NCBI GenBank assembly: GCA_029934875.1
Contig: JAOZLK010000003.1
Location: forward strand, 1 to 18,193
Length of the DNA stretch: 18,193 bases
Source: Bacteroidales bacterium
GTDB lineage: Bacteria > Bacteroidota > Bacteroidia > Bacteroidales > GCA-2748055
Reading direction: 5' to 3'
Shown here: one piece after another, positions 8,384 to 15,693 of the stretch
How positions within the stretch are numbered: position 1 is the stretch's first letter
Layout: each line of letters starts with the position of its first letter
Notes under the pieces: model-generated
Seen by the model: only the letters and a program-made list of their open reading frames with translations
The model's database searches: none
What the model was told of the DNA's origin: nothing
Position numbers and translations under genes: made by a program

Positions 8384-9112
8384 TTAGCTGTTATTTAAAA
8401 TATAATTCTCCAATTCTTTCAGGGGGATCCTGTTTTCATAAATTGCCTTCCCCACGATAACACCATCGATCCCGGATTCATCCAGTTTTTCAATCTGATC
8501 CATTTTACCAATTCCGCCGCTGGCAATTAAATTCAGCGATCCCAGCTCGGCTTTTATTTCATTATAGCTTGAGAAGGAAGGCCCTTCCAGCATTCCATCC
8601 AGGGCAATGTCGGTGCATATGGCTTTCCTGATCCCCTCATCCATATAAGAAGAAAGAAAATCACTTAGTCCAAGTTCTGTTTCCTCCTCCCAGCCAGATA
8701 TAGCAATGCTTCCATCCCTGAAATCTGCTCCCAGGATGATGCGGTCCGGACCATATTTCCGGAGCCATCCCATAAAAAGCTTACGATCGCTTACCGCTAT
8801 GCTCCCCCCTGTAACCATGTGTGCACCCGATTCGAATACGATATGCAAATCTTCGTTGCTGCGCAATCCTCCCCCGGCATCAATCACCAGGGAGGTATGG
8901 GAAGCGATTTTTTCCAGGAGACGGTGATTCACAACGCGTTTCTCCCTTGCACCGTCAAGATCCACCAGGTGAAGCCGCTTTATGCCATGGTCCTCAAATT
9001 TCAGGGCCATATCCAGGGGATCCCCGTATTCTTTTTTCTGAGAGTAGTCACCCTGCTTAAGTCTCACACACTTACCATTAATCACATCGATGGCCGGAAT
9101 AATCTCAATCAT
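8384..9112 (-). CDS. hisA: ProFAR isomerase (HisA)
   Basis: HisA catalyses the Amadori rearrangement of ProFAR to PRFAR and is a (beta/alpha)8 barrel related to HisF. The 242-residue product has the general base D9 ([10 protein letters not shown]), the general acid D130 (ILGADFRDG) and T167 in [12 protein letters not shown], with phosphate loops at DAGGGLRS and ASGGIGK. Its ATG overlaps the hisH stop in an ATGA arrangement, implying coupled translation. The GMLEGP segment is the HisA type, and there is no trpF-like feature suggesting the dual-substrate PriA form. Confidence 0.97.
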   Translation of the reverse strand: MIEIIPAIDVINGKCVRLKQGDYSQKKEYGDPLDMALKFEDHGIKRLHLVDLDGAREKRVVNHRLLEKIASHTSLVIDAGGGLRSNEDLHIVFESGAHMVTGGSIAVSDRKLFMGWLRKYGPDRIILGADFRDGSIAISGWEEETELGLSDFLSSYMDEGIRKAICTDIALDGMLEGPSFSSYNEIKAELGSLNLIASGGIGKMDQIEKLDESGIDGVIVGKAIYENRIPLKELENYILNNS

Positions 9113-9693
9113 AGCTTAAGAAAATTTGACAGGATTTCCTGTCCGGGTCCACCACTCTTTTCGGGATGAAACTGGGTTGCATAAAAGTTTCCTTTTTGCA
9201 TGGCTGCACTGAAAGGTACGATATAGTTGCATACCGCAGCACTATCCTCGCATTCAGGAACATAATAGGAATGTACAAAATAGACATAGCTGCCCAGAAG
9301 TGATTCCGGGAACAACTCGCCCGATAAGCGATCCAGGCTGTTCCAACCCATATGTGGAACCTTCAGCTCATGGGCAGGAAACTGTTTTACAGGCTGATCA
9401 AAGATTCCAATGCAGCTTGTATCTCCCTCCTCCGACCACTGGCACATCAGCTGTTGCCCCAGGCATATACCAAGAACAGGCTGAGTCAAACCGGCAATCA
9501 GTTTATCCAGTTCCCTCTCCCTCAGGTAGGCCATGGTAGAGACAGCTTCCCCAACGCCGGGAAAAATAACCCTTTCAGCCGCCTTGATCCGATCAGGATC
9601 ATCAGTAATTTCGGCGGATACACCCAACCTTTTCAGGGCATGATCCACTGAGCGAATATTTCCTGCGTTGTATTTTATAATGGCTACATCCAT
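9109..9693 (-). CDS. hisH: Imidazole glycerol phosphate synthase, glutaminase subunit
   Basis: HisH is the class I glutamine amidotransferase that supplies ammonia to HisF. The catalytic triad is visible in 194 residues: Cys77 in the nucleophile elbow GICLGQQ, and His176 and Glu178 in TQFHPEKSG. The elbow has Gln-Gln after the glycine where Met-Gln is more common. It lies 11 bp downstream of hisB and overlaps hisA by 4 bp. Confidence 0.97.
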   Translation of the reverse strand: MDVAIIKYNAGNIRSVDHALKRLGVSAEITDDPDRIKAAERVIFPGVGEAVSTMAYLRERELDKLIAGLTQPVLGICLGQQLMCQWSEEGDTSCIGIFDQPVKQFPAHELKVPHMGWNSLDRLSGELFPESLLGSYVYFVHSYYVPECEDSAAVCNYIVPFSAAMQKGNFYATQFHPEKSGGPGQEILSNFLKL

Positions 9694-9704
9694 AAGTTCA
9701 AGCC

Positions 9705-10832
9705 CTACAATAAACCTTTTGTTGTTGGAAGCGCATTGCTTTCCGGGTCCAGTTTTACAGCCTTCCTGATGGCCCTTGCAAAGCCCTTGAATACCGCCTC
9801 GATCATATGGTGCTCATTCTCCCCTTCAGCCTTTATATTCAGATTGCACCTTGCCCCGTCGCTAAAACTCTTAAAGAAGTGATAAAACATTTCGGTGGGT
9901 ACATCACCTATCATCTCGCGCTTAAATGCCACATCCCATACGATCCAGGGCCTTCCTCCCAGGTCCAGGGCCACCGTGACAAGGGCATCATCCATGGGTA
10001 GGGTAAATGCATATCGCTCTATTCCACGCTTATCACCCAGGGCTTCCCTGAAAGCCTCGCCAAGTGTAAGTGCTGTATCCTCAATGGTATGATGCTCATC
10101 CACATGGAGATCACCCTTCACGGCAACCACCAGGTCCATTCCCCCATGACGACCCAGCTGATCAAGCATGTGGTCAAAAAAACCAAGCCCGGTGGAGATA
10201 TCAGTATTGCCTTCGCCATCCAGGGCAATTTTTACATTAATATCGGTTTCCCCTGTAATTCGGGAAAGCTCGAACTGTCTTTGGCTCGAACGGATGAAAC
10301 GGTAAATCTCATCCCAGTCATCACTCACCAGGTCAACCCAATCGTTTAAGCCTTTTTCTTTTAACTCTTCGGCTCTGTCAGACGAGGCGAAGAAAATTGC
10401 CCGTGCTCCCAGGTTTTTAGCCAGCTCAATATCCGTCAGCCGGTCCCCGATCACAAGTGATTGCTCCAGGTCATAATCTTCACTCATGTATTGAGTAAGC
10501 ATGCCGGTCCGTGGTTTTCGCATTGGGGAATTCTCCTCAGGCATTGAGGGATCAATATGTTCAGCATCAAAGACTACACCCTCATTTCTGAAAGCAGTCA
10601 GGATTTTGTCGTGTACCGGCGCATAATCTTCCATTGGAAAGGCAGCGGTTCCAAGACCATCCTGGTTGCTTACCAGGACCAGCTCATACCCTGTATGGCT
10701 CCTCAATTTATGAAGATTGCGAAACACACCAGGCGTATATTCAAGTTTTTCCAATGAATCCATCTGAAAATCCACCGGTGGTTCAGCGACCAGTGTTCCA
10801 TCCCTGTCCAGGAAGATGACTCGTTTTTTCAT
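9705..10832 (-). CDS. hisB: Bifunctional histidinol-phosphatase / imidazoleglycerol-phosphate dehydratase
   Basis: A fused HisB of 375 residues. The N-terminal HAD-type histidinol-phosphate phosphatase (about 1-165) has DRDGT (D9, D11), SNQDG (55-59), K106 and GDRLTD (D130, D134). The C-terminal IGP dehydratase (about 187-375) has GFFDHML, DEHHTIEDT (245-253) and NEHHMIEA (339-346), the manganese-binding histidine motifs. In the E. coli phosphatase a C-x-H...C-x-C loop binds zinc; the equivalent loop here (about 92-106, IDPSMPEENSPMRK) has none of these cysteines. Catalytic aspartates are intact, so activity without zinc in this loop is likely. The start overlaps the hisC stop by 4 bp (ATGA). 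The fusion means no separate hisN-type phosphatase is needed. Confidence 0.97.
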   Translation of the reverse strand: MKKRVIFLDRDGTLVAEPPVDFQMDSLEKLEYTPGVFRNLHKLRSHTGYELVLVSNQDGLGTAAFPMEDYAPVHDKILTAFRNEGVVFDAEHIDPSMPEENSPMRKPRTGMLTQYMSEDYDLEQSLVIGDRLTDIELAKNLGARAIFFASSDRAEELKEKGLNDWVDLVSDDWDEIYRFIRSSQRQFELSRITGETDINVKIALDGEGNTDISTGLGFFDHMLDQLGRHGGMDLVVAVKGDLHVDEHHTIEDTALTLGEAFREALGDKRGIERYAFTLPMDDALVTVALDLGGRPWIVWDVAFKREMIGDVPTEMFYHFFKSFSDGARCNLNIKAEGENEHHMIEAVFKGFARAIRKAVKLDPESNALPTTKGLL

Positions 10833-11896
10833 GGCTTGTTTATCTGCTTATCTTGCTCATATTTCTCAAGGGCATCCAGAAGAAGTCCATTCTCCTCACT
10901 GGTACCCACAGTTATTCTCAGACATCCTTCACACAGTGGAACTGAAGAGCGGTCCCTGACAATGATCCCCGAATTCTGAAGATAGGAATAAATCCGCCTG
11001 GCATCTTTCATCCTGACCAGGAGAAAATTAGAATCGGTAGGAAAAACCCTCTCCACGAAACCAAAGGCAGAGAGATCAAGGCTGAGCCTCTCCCGCTCCA
11101 GCAGGATATTTTCAAGCCAGGCTTTCTTCTCTTCCTCTTTCCCCAGGGCCTTTTCTGCCTCCGCCATGCTAAGACTGTTTACATTATAGGGGTATTTTAC
11201 TGCCGACATATACCTGATTAATTCCGGATGGGCAAAGGCCATTCCAAGCCTGATCCCTGCCAATCCCCAGGCCTTGGACAGGGTTTGGAGAACCACCAGG
11301 TTTTTCTTTTCCGGGACAAGGGAAAGTAAGCCATGTTCACTGCTGAAATCAATGTATGCTTCATCCACAACTACCATACAGGGGGCTTTATCGATAATTT
11401 CAAGCATGGCACCCATTTCCAGGGAATTGGAGGTGGGATTATTGGGAGAACAAAGAAAGATCATCTTTGTGCTTTCATCCACAGCTGCCAGAACGGCTCC
11501 TGCATCAAGACTAAAATCCTTCCTTAGAAGAACGCTGATACACTGCACATCATTGACGGCTGCACAAACTCCATACATACCATAAGTGGGGTCCACCGTA
11601 ATAACGCAATCCTGGCCTGGCTCACACAATACCCTGAATAACAAATCGATTGCCTCATCACTCCCATTTCCAAGAAACAAATTCCCGGCATGCTGCCCTC
11701 GCATGGATGCGATCAATTCCTTCAGATGAACCTGGGTCGGATCGGGATAGCGATTTAAGGGAGGATTGTGGGGATTTTCATTGGCATCGAGGTAAACCTC
11801 AGCTGACCCGGAAAATTCATCCCGGGCTGAAGCATAGGGAACAAGCTCGCGAATGTTCTGCCTTACCAGGCTGCTTATGGCCACATCATTATTCAT
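10829..11896 (-). CDS. hisC: Histidinol-phosphate aminotransferase
   Basis: HisC is the PLP enzyme that transfers an amino group from glutamate to imidazole acetol phosphate. The chosen ATG gives 355 residues and a family-like N-terminus (…LVRQNIRELVPYASARDEF). Key positions counted from this start are N152 (SPNNPTS), D178 and Y181 (DEAYIDF), the PLP lysine K208 in LSKAWGLAG, R216 and the carboxylate-binding R327 (CLRITVGT). The start overlaps the hisD end by 8 bp. An in-frame ATG three codons earlier (11905) is also possible and would enlarge the overlap to 17 bp. It overlaps hisB by 4 bp. Confidence 0.96.
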   Translation of the reverse strand: MNNDVAISSLVRQNIRELVPYASARDEFSGSAEVYLDANENPHNPPLNRYPDPTQVHLKELIASMRGQHAGNLFLGNGSDEAIDLLFRVLCEPGQDCVITVDPTYGMYGVCAAVNDVQCISVLLRKDFSLDAGAVLAAVDESTKMIFLCSPNNPTSNSLEMGAMLEIIDKAPCMVVVDEAYIDFSSEHGLLSLVPEKKNLVVLQTLSKAWGLAGIRLGMAFAHPELIRYMSAVKYPYNVNSLSMAEAEKALGKEEEKKAWLENILLERERLSLDLSAFGFVERVFPTDSNFLLVRMKDARRIYSYLQNSGIIVRDRSSVPLCEGCLRITVGTSEENGLLLDALEKYEQDKQINKP

Positions 11897-13184
11897 TATC
11901 AGCATCTGAATAATTTAACCTGAGGGATACAGCATTGCTGTGCGCCTGAAGTTGTTCGGCTTCGGCCATCTTCATAATGGATTGACCGATGTTGAACAGT
12001 CCGTATTTACTAATCTCCTGGTAAGTAATCTTTTTATAAAAACTATCCATATTCACCCCACTGTAGGAGACAGCCCAACCGTTTGTAGGCAGGGTGTGGT
12101 TTGTCCCGGATGCATAATCACCAGCACTTTCCGGGGTATAATCCCCAAGGAAGACCGAACCGGCATTGACCACTTTTTCAGCCAGCTCGGCATAGTTTTC
12201 AGAAACAATGATCAGATGCTCCGGGGCATAAAGATTGACCATATCCATAATTTCCTCCTGATCCTTAAGCAGAATCAGTTTACTGTTCTCAAGGGCGGCT
12301 TCGGCAATCTTCTTCCTGGGAAGCTTAGCCAGCTGCTCCTTAAGCTCGACCTGTACCCGGCCTATCATGTCTCCTGAATCGGATAAAAGAATTACCTGGC
12401 TGTCGGGGCCATGTTCGGACTGGGAAAGCAGATCGGAAGCTATAAAAGCCGGATTTGAAGTGGCATCAGCCACTACAGCCAGTTCTGATGGGCCAGCAGG
12501 CATGTCAATGGCAACAGTTTCCCTGCTAACAATCTGTTTGGCCATGGTAACAAACTGGTTTCCAGGGCCAAATATTTTATGAACCGCCGGTATACTTTCG
12601 GTTCCATGTGCCATGGCGGCAATGGCCTGAACTCCTCCAACGGAGAATACCCTGTCTATTCCCAGGAGCTTGGCTATGTATAGAATGGTCGGGTTTACCT
12701 TGCCATACTTATCTGGTGGTGAACAGAGGACTACTTCCTGACATCCTGCAATTTTAGCAGGAATCCCCAGCATTAAAACCGTAGATAAGAGGGGTGCTGA
12801 ACCACCAGGAATATAGAGACCCACTTTCTGTATGGGCATTGGTTTCTGCCAACAGCGTACGCCTGCTGTGGTCACAATAGTATCCAGTTGATGAAGCTGC
12901 TTCTTGTGAAAGGTCAGGATATTCCAATGGGCCTCTTCAATGGCCTTCTTCAGCGCTATATCCACCTCTTTGCCTGCCTTATTCATCTCATCACGTGACA
13001 CTTCCAGCTGATCCATATCCACTTTGTCAAACTGCCGGGTATAGGAGCGCACTGCATCATCGCCATTTTTTGCAACATCCTGAATAATCTGTTCTACCTG
13101 GCCCTCCAGTTTTTTATAATTCAGTTCTGGGCGCTGAAGAATGCCTGGCCAGGATCCACGATCGGGATGTCGGATAATATTCAT
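11889..13184 (-). CDS. hisD: Histidinol dehydrogenase
   Basis: HisD performs the last two steps, the NAD-dependent oxidation of L-histidinol to histidinal and then to histidine, with one zinc ion per site. The 431-residue protein has normal length. Zinc and catalytic residues are all present: Q255 and H258 (SQSEHGPDS), E322 and H323 (YAPEHL), D356 (ESAGDYASG) and H415 (LQAHSNAV). The glycine-rich IPGGSAPLLSTVLM segment is the family signature. It lies 18 bp after hisG and overlaps hisC. Confidence 0.98.
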   Translation of the reverse strand: MNIIRHPDRGSWPGILQRPELNYKKLEGQVEQIIQDVAKNGDDAVRSYTRQFDKVDMDQLEVSRDEMNKAGKEVDIALKKAIEEAHWNILTFHKKQLHQLDTIVTTAGVRCWQKPMPIQKVGLYIPGGSAPLLSTVLMLGIPAKIAGCQEVVLCSPPDKYGKVNPTILYIAKLLGIDRVFSVGGVQAIAAMAHGTESIPAVHKIFGPGNQFVTMAKQIVSRETVAIDMPAGPSELAVVADATSNPAFIASDLLSQSEHGPDSQVILLSDSGDMIGRVQVELKEQLAKLPRKKIAEAALENSKLILLKDQEEIMDMVNLYAPEHLIIVSENYAELAEKVVNAGSVFLGDYTPESAGDYASGTNHTLPTNGWAVSYSGVNMDSFYKKITYQEISKYGLFNIGQSIMKMAEAEQLQAHSNAVSLRLNYSDADNE

Positions 13185-13202
13185 CTTAATATGCCTTAAA
13201 AA

Positions 13203-14060
13203 TCAAACAATCATTTTTTCAATGGGAATAACCAGGATGCCCTGTGCACCCAGCTCTTTGAGGCGATCGATCACTTCCCAGAAGGTACTCTCCCTGAGGA
13301 CAGAATGAACCGAACTCCACCCCTCTTCAGCCAGCGGCATCACGGTAGGACTCTTCATTCCAGGAAGTAAGCTAATGATCTCCTGCAACTTATCATTGGG
13401 AGCATTCAGAAGGATATATTTATTACTGCTGGCGGCCATTACACTTCGAATCCGGAAGAGTAGCTTAGCTAAAATGGCCTGAATATCGTCATCAAGGTCG
13501 CGGTTGGCTATGACAACAGCTTCAGATTTCATGGCCACCTCCACCTCCTTCAGTCCATTGCTGATCAGGGTGCTACCCGAACTTACTATATCAAAAATTG
13601 CATCAGCAACCCCAATGGAAGGAGCAATCTCAACCGAACCACTAAGAAAATGGATGTCGGCCGATACACCATGCTCTGCCAGGAAGTTCTTCAGAATAAC
13701 AGGATAGGAAGTTGCGATCCGCTTTCCCTCCAGATCTTCAACTCCCCTGTAGCTTTCCGACTTCGGAATTGCAATGGAAAGCTTGCACCGCGAGTATCCA
13801 AGTCTTTCGATCAAATCCACTTCACAAGCTTTCTCGGCATACTCGTTTTCGCCAACAATTCCAATATGGGCCACTCCATCTTCCACATACTGAGGTATAT
13901 CATCATCCCTGAGGAAAATAACCTCCAGGGGAAAGAACCGGGCTTCTGAGCGCAGTTTCCTTGAACCATTATCCAGGGAAATACCAGCTTCCTTCAAGAG
14001 GCTTAGCGACTTCTCGCTGAGCCTCCCCGATTTCTGTATTGCAATCCTAATTTTTTCCAT
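13203..14060 (-). CDS. hisG: ATP phosphoribosyltransferase, long form
   Basis: HisG joins ATP and PRPP in the first, feedback-controlled step of histidine synthesis. With the ATG at 14060 the product has 285 residues and starts MEKIRIAIQKSGRLS, the family-like N-terminus. The in-frame start at 14102 would place translation inside the attenuator hairpin and is rejected. The PRPP loop lies at 152-170 (DAIFDIVSSGSTLISNGL). Residues about 212-285 form the C-terminal regulatory domain of the long form, where histidine binds, so no HisZ is needed; none is encoded here. It is the first enzyme gene of the operon and lies 12 bp beyond the U-run of the leader terminator, so operon transcription appears to be gated by that structure. 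Confidence 0.97.
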   Translation of the reverse strand: MEKIRIAIQKSGRLSEKSLSLLKEAGISLDNGSRKLRSEARFFPLEVIFLRDDDIPQYVEDGVAHIGIVGENEYAEKACEVDLIERLGYSRCKLSIAIPKSESYRGVEDLEGKRIATSYPVILKNFLAEHGVSADIHFLSGSVEIAPSIGVADAIFDIVSSGSTLISNGLKEVEVAMKSEAVVIANRDLDDDIQAILAKLLFRIRSVMAASSNKYILLNAPNDKLQEIISLLPGMKSPTVMPLAEEGWSSVHSVLRESTFWEVIDRLKELGAQGILVIPIEKMIV

Positions 14061-14072
14061 TTCTGTCTTTTT

Positions 14073-14105
14073 AAAAAGAAAAAAGGTCTGCAGAATCTGC
14101 AAACC
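14073..14105 (-). terminator. Intrinsic terminator (attenuator) in his leader
   Basis: On the minus strand GGTTTGCAG (14105-14097) and CTGCAGACC (14093-14085) form a 9-bp stem with one G-U pair and the loop ATT. TTTTTT, C and TTTTT follow (14084-14073). This is a textbook Rho-independent terminator placed between the His-rich leader ORF and hisG, where it can only end transcription before the enzyme genes. Confidence 0.9.
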
Positions 14106-14138
14106 TCACCTCAACATTCAGGATTATTTTGATCTGCA
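14089..14138 (-). promoter_or_regulatory. Candidate antiterminator pairing
   Basis: TGCAGATC (14138-14131, just after the leader stop) is complementary to GATTCTGCA (14097-14089) with one bulged U. The latter covers the terminator loop and much of its 3' arm, so the two structures exclude each other. The upstream element CTGTGC (14141-14136) can alternatively pair with GCATAG (14185-14180, around the first His codon) with one G-U pair. This gives the 1:2, 2:3, 3:4 order of classical attenuators. The pairings are short and were found by eye. Confidence 0.45.
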
Positions 14139-14145
14139 CAGAGCT

Positions 14146-14202
14146 CTAACCAATCACGTGGTGATGGTAATGATGAACGCTATGCTGCCTGTAAATTCTC
14201 AT
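14146..14202 (-). CDS. hisL: His operon leader peptide (six His in 18 residues)
   Basis: ATG at 14202-14200 opens the frame MRIYRQHSVHHYHHHVIG, stopping at TAG 14148-14146. Six of 18 codons are His (positions 7, 10, 11, 13, 14, 15). This is too dense for chance and matches the logic of enteric hisL, although the peptide sequence is unrelated. AAAGG directly precedes the ATG, and AAGGA lies about ten bases upstream. The leader starts 18 nt after the -7-like box and ends 85 nt before hisG, with the terminator hairpin between. Slow translation at the His codons when charged tRNA-His is scarce should favour read-through into hisG. Confidence 0.9.
   Translation of the reverse strand: MRIYRQHSVHHYHHHVIG
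14149..14168 (-). promoter_or_regulatory. Hairpin over the His codons and leader stop
   Basis: On the minus strand ACCATCAC (14168-14161) pairs with GTGATTGGT (14157-14149) as an 8-bp stem with one bulged T and the loop CAC. It sequesters part of the His run and could serve as the pause/protector hairpin that synchronises polymerase with the leading ribosome. The same His-codon stretch (ACCATCACC, 14168-14160) is also complementary, with one bulge, to GGTGAGGT (14110-14103), which reaches into the 5' arm of the terminator. Confidence 0.5.
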
Positions 14203-14219
14203 CCTTTATAATTCCTTTG

Positions 14220-14250
14220 CAATATTAACTAATAATCTGTAAACTTCAAA
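14220..14250 (-). promoter_or_regulatory. Bacteroidota-type promoter of the his operon
   Basis: On the minus strand TTTG (14250-14247) is followed, after exactly 19 bases, by TAATATTG (14227-14220). That matches the Bacteroidota pattern TTG-N19-TAnnTTTG with one mismatch in the -7 box. Transcription would start near 14215, giving a short untranslated stretch before the leader ATG at 14202. The rest of the spacer to YihY (14251-14308) is AT-rich; it has a 6-bp inverted repeat ATCTGT...ACAGAT (14286-14304) without a T-run, so no convincing yihY terminator. Confidence 0.7.
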
Positions 14251-14308
14251 TCGAATGTGATATTAAATTATCATTAAATTACTGTTTCATCTGTCAAATC
14301 AACAGATA

Positions 14309-15607
14309 TTACAGATCCTTCAGCAGGATGTTGGACGGTGACTCCCTCAAAGAGTGCATGAGGTGCTCATGTATTCGCATAATCTTCTCCAACTCAGCCG
14401 ACTCAGTTACATACAAATGATCGCCGCCCATCTTTTCAATCTGGCTGTATATATACTCAACAGTTATATTGTGAATATCCACCGCAGGCACATAGGAACG
14501 ATCCTTGGGGTTTTCTGCAGCCAGTTCCACCAGGATCCCGGCACTCACCAGTTCATATACCAGCTCGTTCAGCAGCCTGAGCGGGATTCCCAGCTGGTGA
14601 CTCAAATACTCCGTATTTCGGGGTTCACCCCCTTCCTCAAAATTCTGAATGATCTGATGAGAAATCAGCAGGGTAAGTATGCGTTTATTATCGTGGCTCA
14701 GCTTCAGGGCTGCCTCCTCATATTCATAATGCTCAATATTCTGGTAGGCAAAGGCGAGCTCGGCTCCCATGAGCACAATCAACCAGGTAATCTGAAGCCA
14801 TAACAGCAAGAGCGGAATCATGGCAATACTGCCATAGAGGGTGTTAAACCTCCACACTCCAATCTGAAGGTCCTGGTAGAGTGACTGGAAAAGTACAGCC
14901 ACTGTTCCTGCAATAAAGCCTGCTATCAGTCCATTTTTAAACTTCACCTTGGTATTTGGCATCACTATGTAAACAAGGGTCAGGAGAATCCATATGGATA
15001 CATAGGGTACCGATTTAATCAACCAGACGACAAGCGGTTTTAAAAACTCAAACTGGTCGGCCATGGTTTGAATCTTCACCTTCATACTTCCTGAAAGTCC
15101 GATGGCGAAAGGACTGATGATAATCATAGCCAGGTAGTCGGAGAACTTTCGTGCCGGGCTCCTGGCCTTCTTGATCTGCCAGATATCATTGAAAGAGGAT
15201 TCAATATTGTTCAGTACCTGCACCACTGACCAGAACAGAACAAGTCCTCCAATCCCTGCAACCAAACCTCCCCTTACGTTTAGAAGCAGATCATCCACCA
15301 AAGCGGTCAGCCAATTAATGATCTCGTCCTGTCCGCCTGCATTATTATTGATCATTTCATCGAGGCGCCCTTCAAAACCAAAATTCCGGGCGATGAAAAA
15401 AACAATTGCAAAGACCGGGACGATGGAGAGCATGGTGAAGTAGGTCAGTGCAGCAGCCTTTACAGTAGCACGGTCCTCAAAAAAGCCCTTGAATGCAAGG
15501 ATGTATATCCTCACCTGCCTGATCACAAAGCTCCGCCTGGCAGACTTGGTGGAGAGGTCGTGTGACCAGATCTCTTCCCTGAAGAAATTTTTAATCTTTT
15601 TAAGCAT
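14309..15607 (-). CDS. YihY/virulence factor BrkB family membrane protein
   Basis: A polytopic inner-membrane protein of 432 residues from the ATG at 15607. The longer frame begins with TTG at 15625 and is less likely. Around residues 30-290 it shows the family pattern: AALTYFTMLSIVPVFAIVFF, then helices near GGLVAGIGGLVLFWSVV, DYLAMIIISPFAIGLS, VPYVSIWILLTLVYIVMP, NGLIAGFIAGTVAVLFQ and YGSIAMIPLLLLWLQITWLIVLMGAEL. Residues about 305-432 are a soluble C-terminal extension with winged-helix-like spacing (TEYLSHQLGIPLRLLNELVYELVSAGILV) that is absent from short YihY proteins. The older label ribonuclease BN is wrong for this family, and the transported substrate or role is not established. It lies upstream of the his leader on the same strand but the his operon has its own promoter. 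Confidence 0.93.
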   Translation of the reverse strand: MLKKIKNFFREEIWSHDLSTKSARRSFVIRQVRIYILAFKGFFEDRATVKAAALTYFTMLSIVPVFAIVFFIARNFGFEGRLDEMINNNAGGQDEIINWLTALVDDLLLNVRGGLVAGIGGLVLFWSVVQVLNNIESSFNDIWQIKKARSPARKFSDYLAMIIISPFAIGLSGSMKVKIQTMADQFEFLKPLVVWLIKSVPYVSIWILLTLVYIVMPNTKVKFKNGLIAGFIAGTVAVLFQSLYQDLQIGVWRFNTLYGSIAMIPLLLLWLQITWLIVLMGAELAFAYQNIEHYEYEEAALKLSHDNKRILTLLISHQIIQNFEEGGEPRNTEYLSHQLGIPLRLLNELVYELVSAGILVELAAENPKDRSYVPAVDIHNITVEYIYSQIEKMGGDHLYVTESAELEKIMRIHEHLMHSLRESPSNILLKDL

Positions 15608-15627
15608 GCTGGCACTGTTTGGCAAAA

Positions 15628-15635
15628 CAAATATA
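15628..15635 (-). promoter_or_regulatory. Candidate -7 box for yihY
   Basis: On the minus strand TATATTTG fits TAnnTTTG exactly and lies 20 bp before the YihY ATG at 15607. No TTG stands at the expected 19-20 bp upstream, so the -33 element is missing or degenerate. Confidence 0.45.
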
Positions 15636-15668
15636 ATAAACTTGCCCGTAGGATATTTAGAGAAAAAT

Positions 15669-15676
15669 TAACTTTG
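15669..15676 (+). promoter_or_regulatory. Candidate -7 box for the thioredoxin-like gene
   Basis: TAACTTTG fits TAnnTTTG exactly and lies 17 bp before the ATG at 15694. The nearest upstream TTG (15642-15644) is 24 bp away, longer than the preferred spacer. With the box at 15628-15635 it makes a compact divergent promoter region of 86 bp. Confidence 0.5.
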
Positions 15677-15693
15677 CAAAAAATATATCCCCT

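Noticed and set aside
14061..14102. Longer hisG start at 14102
   Set aside because: It would place the start inside the terminator hairpin and add a Phe/Leu/Lys-rich stretch read from the U-run; MEKIRIAIQKSGRLS at 14060 fits the HisG family.
14286..14304. ATCTGT...ACAGAT inverted repeat after yihY as a terminator
   Set aside because: The stem is only 6 bp, AT-rich and not followed by a T-run.
14309..15607. YihY gene product as ribonuclease BN
   Set aside because: That name came from an old misassignment; the product is a polytopic membrane protein without nuclease motifs.
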